Part shown: positions 9,128 through 23,700 of the stretch, in pieces
Layout of the letters: every line of letters begins with the position of its first letter
Position numbering within the stretch: position 1 is the stretch's first letter
Source: Fragilaria crotonensis
Taxonomy: Eukaryota; Bacillariophyta; Fragilariophyceae; Fragilariales; Fragilariaceae
NCBI GenBank assembly: GCA_022925895.1
Contig: JAKSYS010000655.1
Coordinates: 1 to 34,912, forward strand
DNA length: 34,912 nucleotides
Direction of reading: 5' to 3'
Position numbers and translations under genes: made by a program
The notes under the pieces: generated by a model
Told to the model about the DNA's origin: nothing
Seen by the model: the letters and a program-made list of their open reading frames with translations, nothing else
The model's database searches: none

Positions 9128-11719
9128 GATTCCCGAAGGAATGTCCGCAAGGCCATCCATTGCTGCACGCGTCGTCAATTCTCTTTGGTGTCGGAGCCAT
9201 CAGAATTTTGCCAATATTTGTACCAAGGCACTGGGCGCAACGATATTCAACGATTTGGTTTGTGACATGATGACCTAATGTGAGTCTAGGGTCTGGGTTT
9301 GAGAAGAGGTGAGGTCTCGGGCTAGGGACTCTAGCTAGAATAGCCGAAGAGGAGGTCAGGATACTGTCGTCTGTCCTGCTCCCACGTAGCTCACGATGCC
9401 AATCAACACAAGAGCAGGAACTAAATCTATATTTTTCACTCTTACTGGTGTATGACGTCTGTCTTGAGATTTTACTGAGACAGATGCAACCCGCCATTTG
9501 TTTCAAAACAACATGACCGACTTCATCCTTTCCGCTCACGACACGGCCAACGAATTTCCGACATCGTTCTATGGCAATGCCATGCATGGACACCACTGGG
9601 AAGACAAGAATAACTCCTACGTCGACTGAATTTACGACTACCAATCACAGCAAGAACGATTCTTCTTGTTGGATCGCAACACGAGTTATCAAAAACGATT
9701 AGCTCCGACGGTCGATGGCGACAATGGCAATGGGAACTCCGAAAGAACAGAAGACCACCAAATCTCAATTATTGGTACATCGAGGCGATTGGGTCGTCGG
9801 ATCGGAATGTCAACTTTGACGCTCGTGACAGAATAAGATGGTGCAGAGATAGAGATGCGGGCACAAAAATTCTAACAAGGCCCATCCGTCAGGATTGGGA
9901 GGGCTGCCGTACTGCAGTACATCCTTCACATAGCGTGACGGTCGATTGCTAGCGTACCTTTATCAAGTGATGACGTAGTTCGAAGGACTGCGTCTCCTGC
10001 TTCTCTTCAAACCGAGTACAGATTCTTTGAAGGGTGTTTGTGAGGCCGAGAGACCTGCCATGGGTAAAATGAGTGGCAGTGTTCCCGGCTCGACCCTATC
10101 GGAGCGGTGATTGCCCCGACAGTACCGGCTCTATAGTTTCGAGAGTAATTCGACCGGGGAGATTTCGGGTTAGACATGAACATTTTGCGTTGTCATAAAC
10201 TTGAGGCTTGCCATCGGCATCGTCAACGACATCGTCAAGAAACAAAAATTGCCTTTGAAATTGAAGCTCGCTTTTGTTTTCTTCTGGATTGCTGCGCACC
10301 ATGATTTCTCCCGACTCGCAATACTCCCATCTCGATGTCCACGACTAGCGCATGATCATGGTCATCATTTGCTGACTGCTGACGGTATATGGACTCGCAG
10401 TATTACTTCAATCGACTCCTCATCGATTTATAATGAATCCAACTCCAAAACTGCCCCCTCTACGCGAACGCCCACGTCGAGGATTTCATGCACGAGTTAG
10501 TTCGTGGATTGGTGAGAGGGCTTTTGTCTTTCGTTGAGCCCATCTGTCGGATCGTTGTCTCGTTGTCTGATTCAATCTCAGAAGCGGACGTGACTACCGG
10601 TAGTACAAGCTTATGCAAGGTACTGTAGTGTCATACAAAGCATGTCCAGAGTCCTCGGTACTACAAGGTACCAGCGTACTCCGGACCAGCGTAACTTAAA
10701 GAGGCGTGCGTTCGACCTGTGTCTTCCATCATTCAGGATGTTATAACCACGTGTCATCATCCTCGTTTACAAATCTCACCAGGCATCTGGCATCTGTCGT
10801 CCGGTCTGATTATCGTACCGACGCACCAAAAACCAAAATACCACGATCGCTTGCGACGTTGATGCATAATCTTCGCTAGAAATAAACGACTCTTTCAACT
10901 TCGACAAAGATTCGCACAAACTGCGTTAAATGTGAATTGCTTATGCCCATGAAGTTAGATGTGTGGTGTGTCCAAGTGGGAATGGTCATGTCTTCTAAGA
11001 ATGAAATGCTATTATAGGTTATAAATGCTATGCCCAAACGACGAACTAAAACCTCCTACCATAGATTAGGACTGAACTCTTAGCATTTAGTCACAAGGGA
11101 CAGTCGACTCAAAATCAATGTATATATTAAAGAGTTTCACAATCTATTTATCATTATGATAGTGCTGCCGAATGCTACGACCAAATGTGCGAATCAAGAT
11201 TTGTCACGGTTTACACATACGCTACTGTCGACTTAGGAACCATAAAGAAAAATGATTCGCACAAAACTATGTATTGGGAAGGCATATTAAATCTCATGGA
11301 AGCCTTTCAGCCTTGGTCGAAGTCCTACGACCACACGCCCACCTACGACATGAGTACAATACTTAAAGTGCAATATTTAGACCAAAGGCGAAATCCTTCG
11401 TTTCCCAGGTTTCGATACCAATTTCAACGTTGATTCCACGTCGAGCCGATATGTTTGTGCGTTTGAGCATGTCCACGATGTCCTTTAGGACAAGAAGAAA
11501 AGAAGCATCCGAAATGTCAACGCAAATCCTGCAGGACATTCTCCATCACAACTTGAAGATCAAGAACCAGGTTCTTGGCCGCTTCCCTTGATCCGCATCA
11601 TTTCTTTTCACTATTCGACCTTTCGGTCAGGCAAAATTCGTGCCAAGGACTCAACGCTCATCCTCTGCATCATCATCCTCAAGTTCTTCCAGTATTAACG
11701 AGAGGCATTTGCATACGCC
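9128..11719. other. Long gene-poor stretch upstream of the giant locus
   Basis: No gene can be supported. Weak possibilities are a 68-codon minus-strand frame at 10302-10096 (FLDDVVDDADGKPQV), a plus-strand run near 9513-9630 (MTDFILSAHDTANEF), and an 82-codon plus frame at 11185-11433; none matches a family known to me. GTAC-rich palindromic sequence lies at 10590-10690. The last 250 bp hold the presumed promoter and 5' leader of the 11720 gene, but no clear TATA box was identified. Confidence 0.3.
10593..10604. promoter_or_regulatory. ACTACCGGTAGT palindrome
   Basis: A perfect 12-bp palindrome inside GACTACCGGTAGTAC. The same 15-mer recurs at 34397-34411, upstream of the SLC10-like gene, with a 10-bp core at 34574-34583. 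A dyad-symmetric protein-binding site is possible; function is unknown. Confidence 0.3.
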
Positions 11720-14700
11720 ATGGCTCGACATTCTCTTGTCGTCGACGTTCTCATCGTCACGATGATTGTTCTGTACGTCCCCTTCTCTACGGCCTCATCT
11801 GAAGCTCGAGATGGATGGCTTCAAGTCCATAAACAAGGAGGCAGCGGCAAGGTGTCTGCGGGTGAAACCTCGGCACTGGGTGCCGACGATGATACCGAAC
11901 AAAATGTCCAACCTGACGGAAACACTATCAAGGACGAGGATCCTGACATGTTGCAGCCCTTCTTTGCAAACCACCAGCTTTCGTCCCCTAGGAACGGCAG
12001 CAATGAAAGTTCGATCAGCCGCGACCCCTACTTCAATGGTTCCGCAATATCAACAAGGAGAGCCCAGTCAACCGGAGCTAACTTGATCTCTGATAAGACC
12101 ACCTACTACGACGGACAGAAGATCCAAGTCACGTTCGAAGTTAATGCACCAACAACAACGGAGTTGCCTTTTGTGTTTCCTGGATTGCTTTGTTCCCTCA
12201 GAACACCGTTGACTACTCAGTGTTGCAAACTTGGGATTATACAGCCACAATGTATGGAACCCCGACAGGCAGCGTCGATTTCATGACTCGCTCCTTGCCA
12301 GCATTGGGTAAATACAAGGCAGTAATGGCAATCGCGTTCAGCGACCCTCTTCGCATCCTCGGCGTAAGCAACGCATTTGATGTCTTGAAGAATGATGCTA
12401 CATTGGTGACGGACGAAGTGCAGTACTTCGAAGGAGAGTTGATCGACTTAAACTTCAACATAAAGGAGTGGGACGGCACCATTGACCCTTGGTTCGCTTG
12501 GGTTGGATTCTTCCCTCAAAATGCTCAAGACTACTCTGTCCCCCCCCTCTTGCGCCGCCGTCCAATCCATACATGTACGAAAACACAGGGACTTTCCAAT
12601 TCTCAAGCAGAGGCCTGCCAGCTTTGAACGCAACCTACAAAGCCGTGATGGCAATTACCTATTCCGAACCCCTACGCATTCTTGGCGTAAGCAACTTGTT
12701 TCAGCTCTTGAGGAACACCGCAGAATTGGCAACAGAGGAACTGAAGTACTATGAAGGAGAAACGATTGATGTCACCTACACGATGAGTCAGGATACGGAC
12801 AACATGGAGTGGGGCTTCGCCTGGGTGGCGTTGTTTGCCGACAACGTAACAGACTACTCTCTTCCTCCTGCTGCTTTTCAGTCAACAGGATATTGGATGA
12901 GGGACAGCACTGCAACCATGCAGTTCTCGAGCAGAAACCTGCCAGTCTTGAATGTCAAGTACAAGGCCGTGATGGCCATAACCGATTCCAACCCTCTCCG
13001 CATTCTTGGCATTAGCAGCTCGTTCGACGTCTTGCAAAACGCTGCGATACTTGTGACTGACGAACCGAAGTACTTCGAAGGAGAAACGATTGATGTCACC
13101 TACACCATGAGTCCAGATACGGACAACATGGAGTGGGGCTTCGCTTGGGTTGCATTGTTTGCCCACAACGTTTCCGACTACTCTCTCCCTCCCGCCGCTA
13201 TTCAGTCAACAGGCTTTTGGATGAGGGACAGCACTGCAACCATGCAGTTCTCGAGTAGAAACCTGCCAGTCTTGAATGTCAAGTACAAGGCCGTGATGGC
13301 CATAACCGATTCCAACCCTCTCCGCATTCTTGGCATTAGCAGCTCGTTCGACGTCTTGCAAAACGCTGCGATACTTGTGACTGACGAACCGAGATACTTC
13401 GAAGGAGAAACGATTGATGTCACCTACACCATGAGTCCAGATACTGACAACATGGAGTGGGGCTTCGCTTGGGTTGCATTGTTTGCCCACAACGTTTCCG
13501 ACTACTCTCTCCCTCCCGCCGCTATTCAGTCAACAGGCTTTTGGATGAGGGACAGCACTGCAACCATGCAGTTCTCGAGTAGAAACCTGCCAGTCTTGAA
13601 TGTCAAGTACAAGGCCGTGATGGCCACAACCGATTCCAACCCTCTCCGCATTCTTGGCATTAGCAGCTCGTTCGACGTCTTGCAAAACGCTGCGATACTT
13701 GTGACTGACGAACCGAGATACTTCGAAGGAGAAACGATTGATGTCACCTACACCATGAGTCCAGATACTGACAACATGGAGTGGGGCTTCGCTTGGGTTG
13801 CATTGTTTGCCCACAACGTTTCCGACTACTCTCTCCCTCCCGCCGCTATTCAGTCAACAGGCTTTTGGATGAGGGACAGCACTGCAACCATGCAGTTCTC
13901 GAGTAGAAACCTGCCAGTCTTGAATGTCAAGTACAAGGCCGTGATGGCCATCGTTGACTCCAACCCCATTCGCATTCTTGGCATTAGCAACACGTTCGAC
14001 GTCTTACAGAATTCTGCAACACTGGTGACTGACGAACCGAAGTACTTCGAAGGAGAAACGATTGATGTCACCTACACCATGAGTCCAGATACTGACAACA
14101 TGGAATGGGGCTTTGCTTGGGTGGCCGTTTATGCCCACAACGTTACTGACTTCTCTCTTCCTCCTGTCGCTATTCAGTCAACAGGCTTTTGGATGAGGGA
14201 CAGCACTGCAACCATGCAGTTCTCGAGTAGAAACCTGCCAGTCTTGAATTCCAAGTACAAGGCCGTGATGGCCACCGTTGACTCCAACCCCCTTCGCATT
14301 CTTGGCATTAGCAACACGTTCGACGTCTTACAGAATTCTGCTACATTGGTTACGGACACGACGCTGTACTACGAGAGAGAAACGATCGATGTCACCTATA
14401 CAATGAGTCAGGATACGGACAACATGGAGTGGGGCTTTGCGTGGGTGGCCTTGTTTGCTGACAACGTTACTGACTACTCTCGCCCTCCAGACTCGATTCA
14501 GTCAACGGGGAGTTGGATAACGGATAGTACTGTAACCATGCAATTCTTGACAAGAGACCTTCAAACTCTAAACGCCAACTACAAAGCGGTGATGGCCATT
14601 ACTGACTCTCGCCCTCCTCGCATCCTTGGGGTGAGCCCCTCATTTCAGGTCAAAGCAGGATTGCGACCGGCGACTCCGTCTCCAACAACGCAACCCACTA

Positions 14701-17700
14701 CCCTGAATCCTACAAAGTCTCCGACTACGCTGTCTCCAACGCGTCACCCCACGACGCGGTCTCCGACGGGACAACCGACGACGCGGTCTCCGACGAAGCA
14801 ACCGACGACGCGGTCTCCAACGAAGCAACCGACGACACTTTCTCCAACAAGACAACCAACGACGCGGTCTCCGACGAAGCAACCGACGACACTTTCTCCA
14901 ACGAGTCGACCCACAACGCTGTCTCCAACGAGTCAACCCACAACGCTGTCTCCAACGAGTCAACCCACAACGCTGTCTCCAACGAGTCAACCCACAACGC
15001 TGTCTCCAACGAGTCAACCCACAACGCTGTCTCCAACGAGTCAACCGACGACTGCTAGACCTACCATGACACCGACGACGCTGTCTCCAACGAGTCAACC
15101 AACGACGCGTTCTCCCACGCAGCAACCCACGACGCTGTCTCCGACGGGACAACCGACATCGCTTTCGCCAACGATGCAGCCGACGACACTTTCTCCAACG
15201 GGACAACCGACGACGTCGTCGCCAACGATGCAACCGACGACTGCTAGACCATCCATGGCACCGACGACGCTGTCTCCCACGCAGCAACCGACGACTTTGT
15301 CGCCAACGATGCAACCAACGACGCGGTCTCCAACAGAACAACCGACGACGTTGTCGCCAACGATGCAACCAACGACGCGGTCTCCAACAGGGCAACCGAC
15401 GACTGCTAGACCTACCATGGCACCGACGACGCTGTCTCCAACGAGTCAACCCACAACGCTGTCACCAACGATGCAACCGACGACCCTCAACCCTACAATG
15501 AGACCGACAACGCTTCCTCCAACGGGGCAACCCACGACACTGTCTCCAACATTGGGACCCGTTGTATGCCCGATTGGTACATTTACGAAAGACTGCCTTC
15601 CACTCATCGCCATTGACACAATTTTTCCAAGTGGTGGCCTCGTTACAGGAGGATTTGTGGTTCGAGTTCAGGGTTTTAACTTTGGAAATTTCAGCAATGC
15701 CACCGTGATGTGTCAATTTGGCGCCTCGAGCGTCAGTGGCACGTACCAGTCAAGGACGGAAGTGGCATGCGTTGCTCCCGACGTCTCTGGATTAGGTGTT
15801 GTTGTGGAGGAAAGTGCAGTGGTCGTGTTCTCCGTGTCGATAGGTGGGCTGACGTCCTACAACAGTGTCCCATTCGAGTTTTTTGGTCTTTGTCGTCGCG
15901 ATGCGTGTGTCAACGGATTCTGCGCTGTTGCTGGGTGTATTTGCGAGAGCGGTTATCAAGGAGAAACCTGCCTCAATGCCGTGATCCCTCCTCGATTGAA
16001 GGCGGTCAATTCAAGTATCATTCAAGTTCGAGAGAATGCTAAGTATACATATCTGGCAACGATCGAACAAGGTGACTTGCCAATATTATGGTCAGTTTCA
16101 GTTGATCCTTCGCAGGACGATGTGTATATGAACCCATCCACCGGAGCTTTGGAATGGGGACAGGTGAAGGCATCAGTGACTGGTAGGCCCTACAACGTGA
16201 CCATTGTTGCCGAGAACAGTGGCGGGAGTGATTCCGTCAGTTTCCAGCTCGAAGCGCTTTCTGAATACATTATTGAGGGGGTGCGGTCGACATTGAGTGA
16301 AGTCTCGAGTGGTCCAGAAGTAACATTGGTTCCAATCGAAGGGTATTGCCTCTTTCGCGACAACCGAAGTGCGGTTCCCTTCTGTGAAGCTGAAATCGTT
16401 GTCACAAAAGACGGCTTCAGGCGCGCAATATCGACTGTCGCTCGACAAGACGGCAAAATTCGAGTTTCGTTTGTTCCCTTTGACGAAGAAGGGGGTACGT
16501 TTTATCTCAGTGGACAGCCGAAGGGATTTCGGAATGATACAATTCAAGACAGCTTCAGTCGCGTTGGCCTCGCCGTGATTCCTCGAGAGTTGCGCATTGT
16601 TGCACTCACGCTCGAGCAAATCGAGGAATCTCTAACAGTTTTGTCACTTTCTGACAATGTTGTGCTCGGAGGTCTATCTGTCAGCATAACGTCTCCGATT
16701 CCACCTGAAATTCAGAACATCAGCATTCAGCTGAACTCCAACGTGCTCGCTCCGAAGTCAAACATCGATGCCACCGTGAGAGTCGTTGGCCGTCTTTCTG
16801 GAACATTTGTTATTCAATACAAGGTTTCAAGCAACACTACCGCCTTTGCTACTGGCCGGCTGTCTTTGGGATTCCAAGCTCCCACTCCAGTGCTAGTGGC
16901 CGAGCCTCCCAGCATTGGACTTCGAGCTGCCCGCGGGGCGAGGTCCATGGCTCAGATCATTCTCACGAATGCGGGGGGAGTCCCGACGGGTGATTTGCAG
17001 GCGATCATGCCGGCAAATTTTCATCTGCTGCAGCTCGCGTCGCACTCTGTCATCCCATCGATCCTCCCCGGGGAATCAGCGACCGTTTTGTTTTCCAGCC
17101 TCCCAAATGCGACCGAGCCATTTCAATCTTGGACGGGAGCCATGAACATTCAGTCGACGACCGTTTCTCTCCGTGTGGACTTTCGCATCGATGTTGTCAG
17201 TAATCTTGTTGGAAATCTAGTTGTCATCACCGAAGATGAAGCGACCTTTCACAAGGAGGGCAATCCGCCCCTCAACACATCGAGTGTGACTATCAAGAAC
17301 GCAGTGACGCTCGAGACGTTTCGACGGTCTGTTGATGCAACCGGTTCGGCTGTGTTTGCCAACGTGTCAAGGGGTGTCTATGAAGTCCGAGCAACAGCCG
17401 CCAAGCATGGGGAGTATATGAAAATGATAGAGGTGACAGGTGCCGATCAGATCATTTATGCGTTCCTTCCAATGCAAGTTGTGTCGTACACATGGAGTGT
17501 GAACCCGATAACACTCGAAGAAGAATACGAGATCGTCCTTGAGACGACGTTCACAACCTTTGTGCCAGCTCCCGTTGTCACAATCGAGCCAAATGAACTT
17601 GATTTGGAGACTTTGATCCCCGGCGAAGATCAAATTAACTTCAAGATCACCAACCACGGGTTCATTGCTGCAAAGGGTGTCCAACTGAACCTTCCACCAA

Positions 17701-20700
17701 CGAATGGTCTCCGTTTTGTACCACTCCTTGGTCGCCCGATTGGTGATCTTCCAGCCAATTCTACCATTTACTATCCCGTCAAGGTTGAATATGATAGTGT
17801 TCCATCTGGTATTGGTACGGGTACTGGCACTGGTATCGTAAATACCTGTGATTATGATGTCATCAGCTGTTTTGGGCATTTGGATTGGTACATCATCTGT
17901 CGCGGCATTGTCAACTCCTCAATCCCCGTTGTGTTCAGAAACCCATGCTGTCGCGGGGGCGGCGATGTTGGAACTGTCTTTGGAAGTGGTGGTTACGGTT
18001 ACATTTACGTCTTCGGCGGCAGCAGCTCCATCATCATTCCATGCGGATGTGCAATTGAAGTGTTGAAGTGCGCTTGGTCACTTGCGCCATTTAGCGATTG
18101 CGCCGAGGCCATCGGAGGAGCACTTTCGGATTCTGACACAAGCGTTTCGAATGTCGTGGGCAATGTATTTGGCGCAGGCATGGCGTGTATGGATTACATT
18201 CCTTTCAAGTTTCCTATGAAAGACTGTTTGAGCGCAGTGGGCTCAGCCGTTGATGTGACGAAGACGGGATTGCCCGCTGTATCTGCCGCAGTGTCGTTCG
18301 GAAGTGCTGCTACGGGATGTGCTGGGGATGTAGGAGAGATTGGAAAGCGATTTTTTCCTTCAATCGCTAATTCCGGTATTCCAAGTACTCGGCGCTTGAC
18401 ACATGGTGATCAATCCCAGCACCACAGGGTTCTTCTCCTTCCAGCGATCGCCGCGTTTGCGTTTGAGGCTGTTTTATATGGCATCTCGCATGCTGATGAC
18501 TTGGTTAAATGTTTCAATGGAATCAAGGAGGAATGTTTTGATGCATCGGTCACTGGCTCGTCCCGATTCTTGCTTGACGTCGATAATGAGCTCTCTATTG
18601 CGCAAGCTAATTTGGTCTATTCCTACGCGGCGTTGGTAACATCCATCGAGTTGGCCTTCTATGTATTTGGGGGGCCCACATTCTTTCAGTCTATGGAATC
18701 GGACCAAGAATTCGCCTTGTTCGATTCTGCGTTCAAGTCATCCATCGACACCAACGGGCCAGGAGGCTCGCTCATCTCCGAGAGCGAAGCGTCGTCCTTG
18801 GCCACCATCCGCCCGACAAGTGATCTCACCTACAGGGATAACCTCAGAGCGTTCGTGGCGAAATGGAATCGATCGCAGGACTACTACGCGCAGGGGTACT
18901 TTCAGCCTTCTGATTTACCGCCAGCTCTTGCGTTGAACTCGGACATGATTAACTTTACGTATATCAACGAGAAAGCTGCATTTTTGAATAATGCGACGCA
19001 GACCGCACTGCGCCGCGGATTCAACGACATATATGATCTCTGGTTAGATGACAAACAAGCGTTGGAGACGGCTAATTCAAGAGTTGACGAAGGCGTCTGC
19101 GCTTCTGTGCGTGTTCAGATCAAACAGAGAGCGGTTCTTACAAGGGATGCATTTGAGGCTGAGCTGCAGATTCAGAATTCTGGTCTCGACATGACCAATA
19201 TGACAATCACGTTATCAATCACAAATCGCGACTCCTTAAGGTCTGCCAACAATCTGTTTGTTCTATCGAGTCCAACCCTTGTCGGCATCACCAATGTGGA
19301 CGGGAACGGAACGCTGGCTGGGTCGATTTCGGGGTCTGCATCTTGGCTGATCTTGGCATTAAGCGATGCTGCACCGATTGTGCCAACATATTACAATGTT
19401 GGTGGGAAGTTTGAATACTACCAAGATGGTGTGCTGACTTCCACTACGATGAATCCTGACACGATTCTGGTCTCGCCAGATCCACAGTTGGATCTGCTGT
19501 ACTTCCATGAGTACGACATCTTTGGCGATGATCCTTTCACACCGCCTATTGAACCTCCTGTGCCGTATAAGCTTGCAGTCTTGGTGAAAAATAGTGGCTA
19601 TGGCGATGCTCAGGGACTAAGAATAATGTCGGGGCAACCGGAAATCATTGACAATGAGAAAGGTCTATTGGTCGACTTCAAGATCATATCCGCAGAGCTG
19701 GCGGGAGAGCCTGTGCAGCCTTCACTCGACGTGAATTTTGGCACGGTCCCGGCTCGTTCCAGTAAGGTTGGGGTGTGGACTTTGACTTCCACCCTTCAAG
19801 GCACTTTCTCCAACTACAATGCCACTTTCACCTACAAGGGACCCCTTAATGACGAACGACTAGCACTCATCAAATCGGTGCAAATGTTCAAACTCTCGCA
19901 TTGTGTATACATTGATTCAGCGGCTTCTGCGGAAGGAGGTGGGTTTGATGACAACCTCCCTGATTTCTTGATCGATAAATTTCCTGATATCGATCTGATA
20001 CCAGACACTCTTATCAGCTCCTATCAGGGAACTGAGTATCCTGTATTCGTGACTATTGGCGGAAAGATTGTCAAATCTGAGGCGGTGGTGGGTGAATCGT
20101 TCACACATCGACTTGTCGTGAATATGTCCTTGCCATATGTTCCTTTGCCATTGGCATCGCCCAACGGAAACTGGTTTTATTTTCGTTTCAACGACACGCT
20201 GCCATCATCCTTTAACCTTCAATCAGTTGTTCGCGAGAGGGGGACCCGGGAGGTTCTTCTTGGGCAGAATGTCTGGCGCACGTCCAAGATACGGCGTCTT
20301 GTTGGAGTTGGTGAAGTGCCTCAAAGATATTTCCATATTCTGGACTATGGGCCCCCCTCTGGTGTTTATGAATTACGTTTCAGCTCGGTTGGTATGGTTC
20401 TCCAACTGACGGCCACCAACATCACTCAAACGTCCGCAGTACTGTCGTGGACCTCTGCGGAGCCAGGGATGTACTTCGCAGTTTATCAGAAGTCAGCATC
20501 GGAGGAACCCGAAAGATACAACTTGATCGAAACGGATGTTCGAGGAACATCTTATTTGGTGTCAAATTTGCTGCCAGCGTCGACTTATTCAATTCAAATC
20601 CGGATGGCATCAGCGCCAGGTGGATACATATCAGGCGGAAGCGAGCTACTACTAACCACACTGGATTCGTTCAATAGAACATTGCAACCTGCGACACTGT

Positions 20701-23700
20701 CTCCAACAAAGCAACCAACGACTATACCTCCAACGATGCAACCGACAACGTTGTCTCCAACAAGACAGCCGACGACCCTAAGTCCTACGATGAGACCGAC
20801 TACGCTGTCTCCAACGAGTCAACCGACGACGCGGTCTCCGACGGGACAACCGACGACGCGGTCTCCAACGAAGCAACCGACGTCACTTTCTCCAACGAGA
20901 CAACCAACGACGAGGTCTCCGACGGGACAACCGACGACACTTTCTCCAACGAGTCGACCCACAACGCTGTCTCCAACGAGTCAACCCACAACGCTGTCTC
21001 CAACGAGTCAACCGACGACTGCTAGACCTACCATGACACCGACGACGCTGTCTCCAACGAGTCAACCAACGACGCGGTCTCCCACGCAGCAACCCACGAC
21101 GCCGTCTCCAACGGGACAACCGACGACGTTGTGGCCAACAACCCTACCAACCACGTTGTCTCCATCACAGCAACCAACGACGACTTTGTCGCCAACGATG
21201 CAACCGACGACTGCTAGACCTACCATGGCACCGACGACGCTGTCTCCAACGAGTCAACCCACGACGCTGTCTCCAACCGGACAACCGACATCGCTTTCGC
21301 CAACGATGCAACCGACGACACTTTCTCCAACGGGACAACCGACGACGTCGTCGCCAACGATGCAACCGACGACTGCTAGACCAACCATGGCACCGACGAC
21401 GCGGTCTCCCACGCAGCAACCCACGACGCTTTCGCCAACGCAGCAGCCCACGACGCTGTCTCCAACGGGACAACCGACATCGCTTTCGCCAACGATGCAA
21501 CCGACGACACTTTCTCCAACGGGACAACCGACGACGTCGTCGCCAACGATGCAACCGACGACTGCTAGACCAACCATGGCACCGACGACGCTGTCTCCCA
21601 CGCAGCAACCCACGACGCTTTCGCCAACGATGCAACCGACGACCCTCAACCCTACAATGAGACCGACAACGCTTCCTCCAACGGGGCAACCCACAACACG
21701 GTTGCCAACGAAAGCACCGACGACCCTGAGTCCTACAATGAGGCCGACTACGCAGTCTCCAACAAAGCAACCGACGACCCAGAGCCCCACTTTGTTTCCG
21801 ACTACGCGGTCCCCAACGATGAAGCCGACGACGTTCTCACCAACACAGCAACCGACGACACTGTCGCCAACAATGCAACCCACGACACTGTCTCCAACAA
21901 TGCAACCCACGACACTGTCTCCAACAATGCAACCCACGACACTGTCTCCAACATTGGGACCCGTTGTATGCCCGATTGGTACATTTACGAAAGACTGCCT
22001 TCCACTCATCGCCATTGACACAATTTTTCCAAGTGGTGGCCTCGTTACAGGAGGATTTGTGGTTCGAGTTCAGGGTTTCAACTTTGGAAATTTCAGCAAT
22101 GCCACCGTGATGTGTCAATTTGGCGCCTCGAGCGTCAGTGGCACGTACCAGTCAAGGACGGAAGTGGCATGCGTTGCTCCCGACGTCTCTGGATTAGGTG
22201 TTGTTGTGGAGGAAAGTGCAGTGGTCGTGTTCTCCGTGTCGATAGGTGGGCTGACGTCCTACAACAGTGTCCCATTCGAGTTTTTTGGTCTTTGTCGTCG
22301 CGATGCGTGTGTCAACGGATTCTGCGCTGTTGCTGGGTGTATTTGCGAGAGCGGTTATCAAGGAGAAACCTGCCTCAATGCCGTGATCCCTCCTCGATTG
22401 AAGGCGGTCAATTCAAGTATCATTCAAGTTCGAGAGAATGCTAAGTATACATATCTGGCAACGATCGAACAAGGTGACTTGCCAATATTATGGTCAGTTT
22501 CAGTTGATCCTTCGCAGGACGATGTGTATATGAACCCATCCACCGGAGCTTTGGAATGGGGACAGGTGAAGGCATCAGTGACTGGTAAGCCCTACAACGT
22601 GATCATTGTTGCCGAGAACAGTGGCGGGAGTGATTCCGTCAGTTTCCAGCTGGAAGCGCTTTCTGAATACATCATTGAGGGGGTGCGGTCGACGTTGAGT
22701 GAAGTCTCGAGTGGTCCAGAAGTAACATTGGTGCCTATCGAAGGGTATTGCCTCTTTCGCGACAACCGAAGTGCGGTTCCCTTCTGTGAAGCTGAAATCG
22801 TTGTCACAAAAGACGGCTTCAGGCGCGCAATATCGACTGTCGCTCGACAAGACGGCAAAATTCGAGTTTCGTTTGTTCCCTTTGACGAAGAAGGGGGTAC
22901 GTTCTATCTCAGTGGACAGCCGAAGGGATTTCGGAATGATACAATTCAAGACAGCTTCAGTCGCGTTGGCCTCGCCGTGATTCCTCGAGAGTTGCGCATT
23001 GTTGCACTCACGCTCGAGCAAATCGAGGAATCTCTAACAGTTTTGTCACTTTCTGACAAGGTTGTGCTCGGAGGTCTATCTGTCAGCATAACGTCTCCGA
23101 TTCCACCTGAAATTCAGAACATCAGCATTCAGCTGAACTCCAACGTGCTCGCTCCGAAGTCAAACATCAATGCCACCGTGAGAGTCGTCGGCCGTCTTCC
23201 TGGAACATTTGTTATTCAATACAAGGTTTCAAGCAACACTACCGCCTTTGCTAGTGGCCGGCTGTCCTTGGGATTCCAAGCTCCCACTCCAGTGCTAGTG
23301 GCCGAGCCTCCCAGCATTGGACTTCGAGCTGCCCGCGGGGCGAGGTCCATGGCTCAGATCATTCTCATGAATGCGGGGGGAGTCCCGACGGGTGATTTGC
23401 AGGCGATCATGCCGGCAAAGTTTCATCTGCTGCAGCTCGCGTCGCACTCTGTCATCCCATCGATCCTCCCCGGGGAATCAGCGACCGTTTTGTTTTCCAG
23501 CCTCCCAAATGCGACCGAGCCATTTCAATCTTGGACGGGAGCCATGAACATTCAGTCGACGACCGTGTCTCTCCGTGTGGACTTTCACATCGATGTTGTC
23601 AGTAATCTTGTTGGAAATCTAGTTGTCATCACCGAAGATGAAGCGACCTTTCACAAGGAGGGCAATCCGCCCCTCAACACATCAAGTGTGACTATCAAGA

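Noticed and set aside
9096..9644. 182-codon minus-strand frame as a gene
   Set aside because: No recognisable motif or plausible domain, and part of it overlaps the plus-strand retroelement remnant; it is most likely a chance open frame.
11185..11433. 82-codon plus-strand frame upstream of the giant gene
   Set aside because: No motif, no homologue recognised, and the surrounding sequence looks non-coding.
14640..15449. Long Arg-rich minus-strand open frame opposite PTT stalk 1 (and similar at 20883-21770 and 27164-28369)
   Set aside because: The 30-bp repeat has no stop in several frames, so antisense frames stay open by composition (RRRLSRWRQ-type and VVGCxVGD-type repeats). The plus-strand frame is continuous with non-repetitive domains and is the real one.
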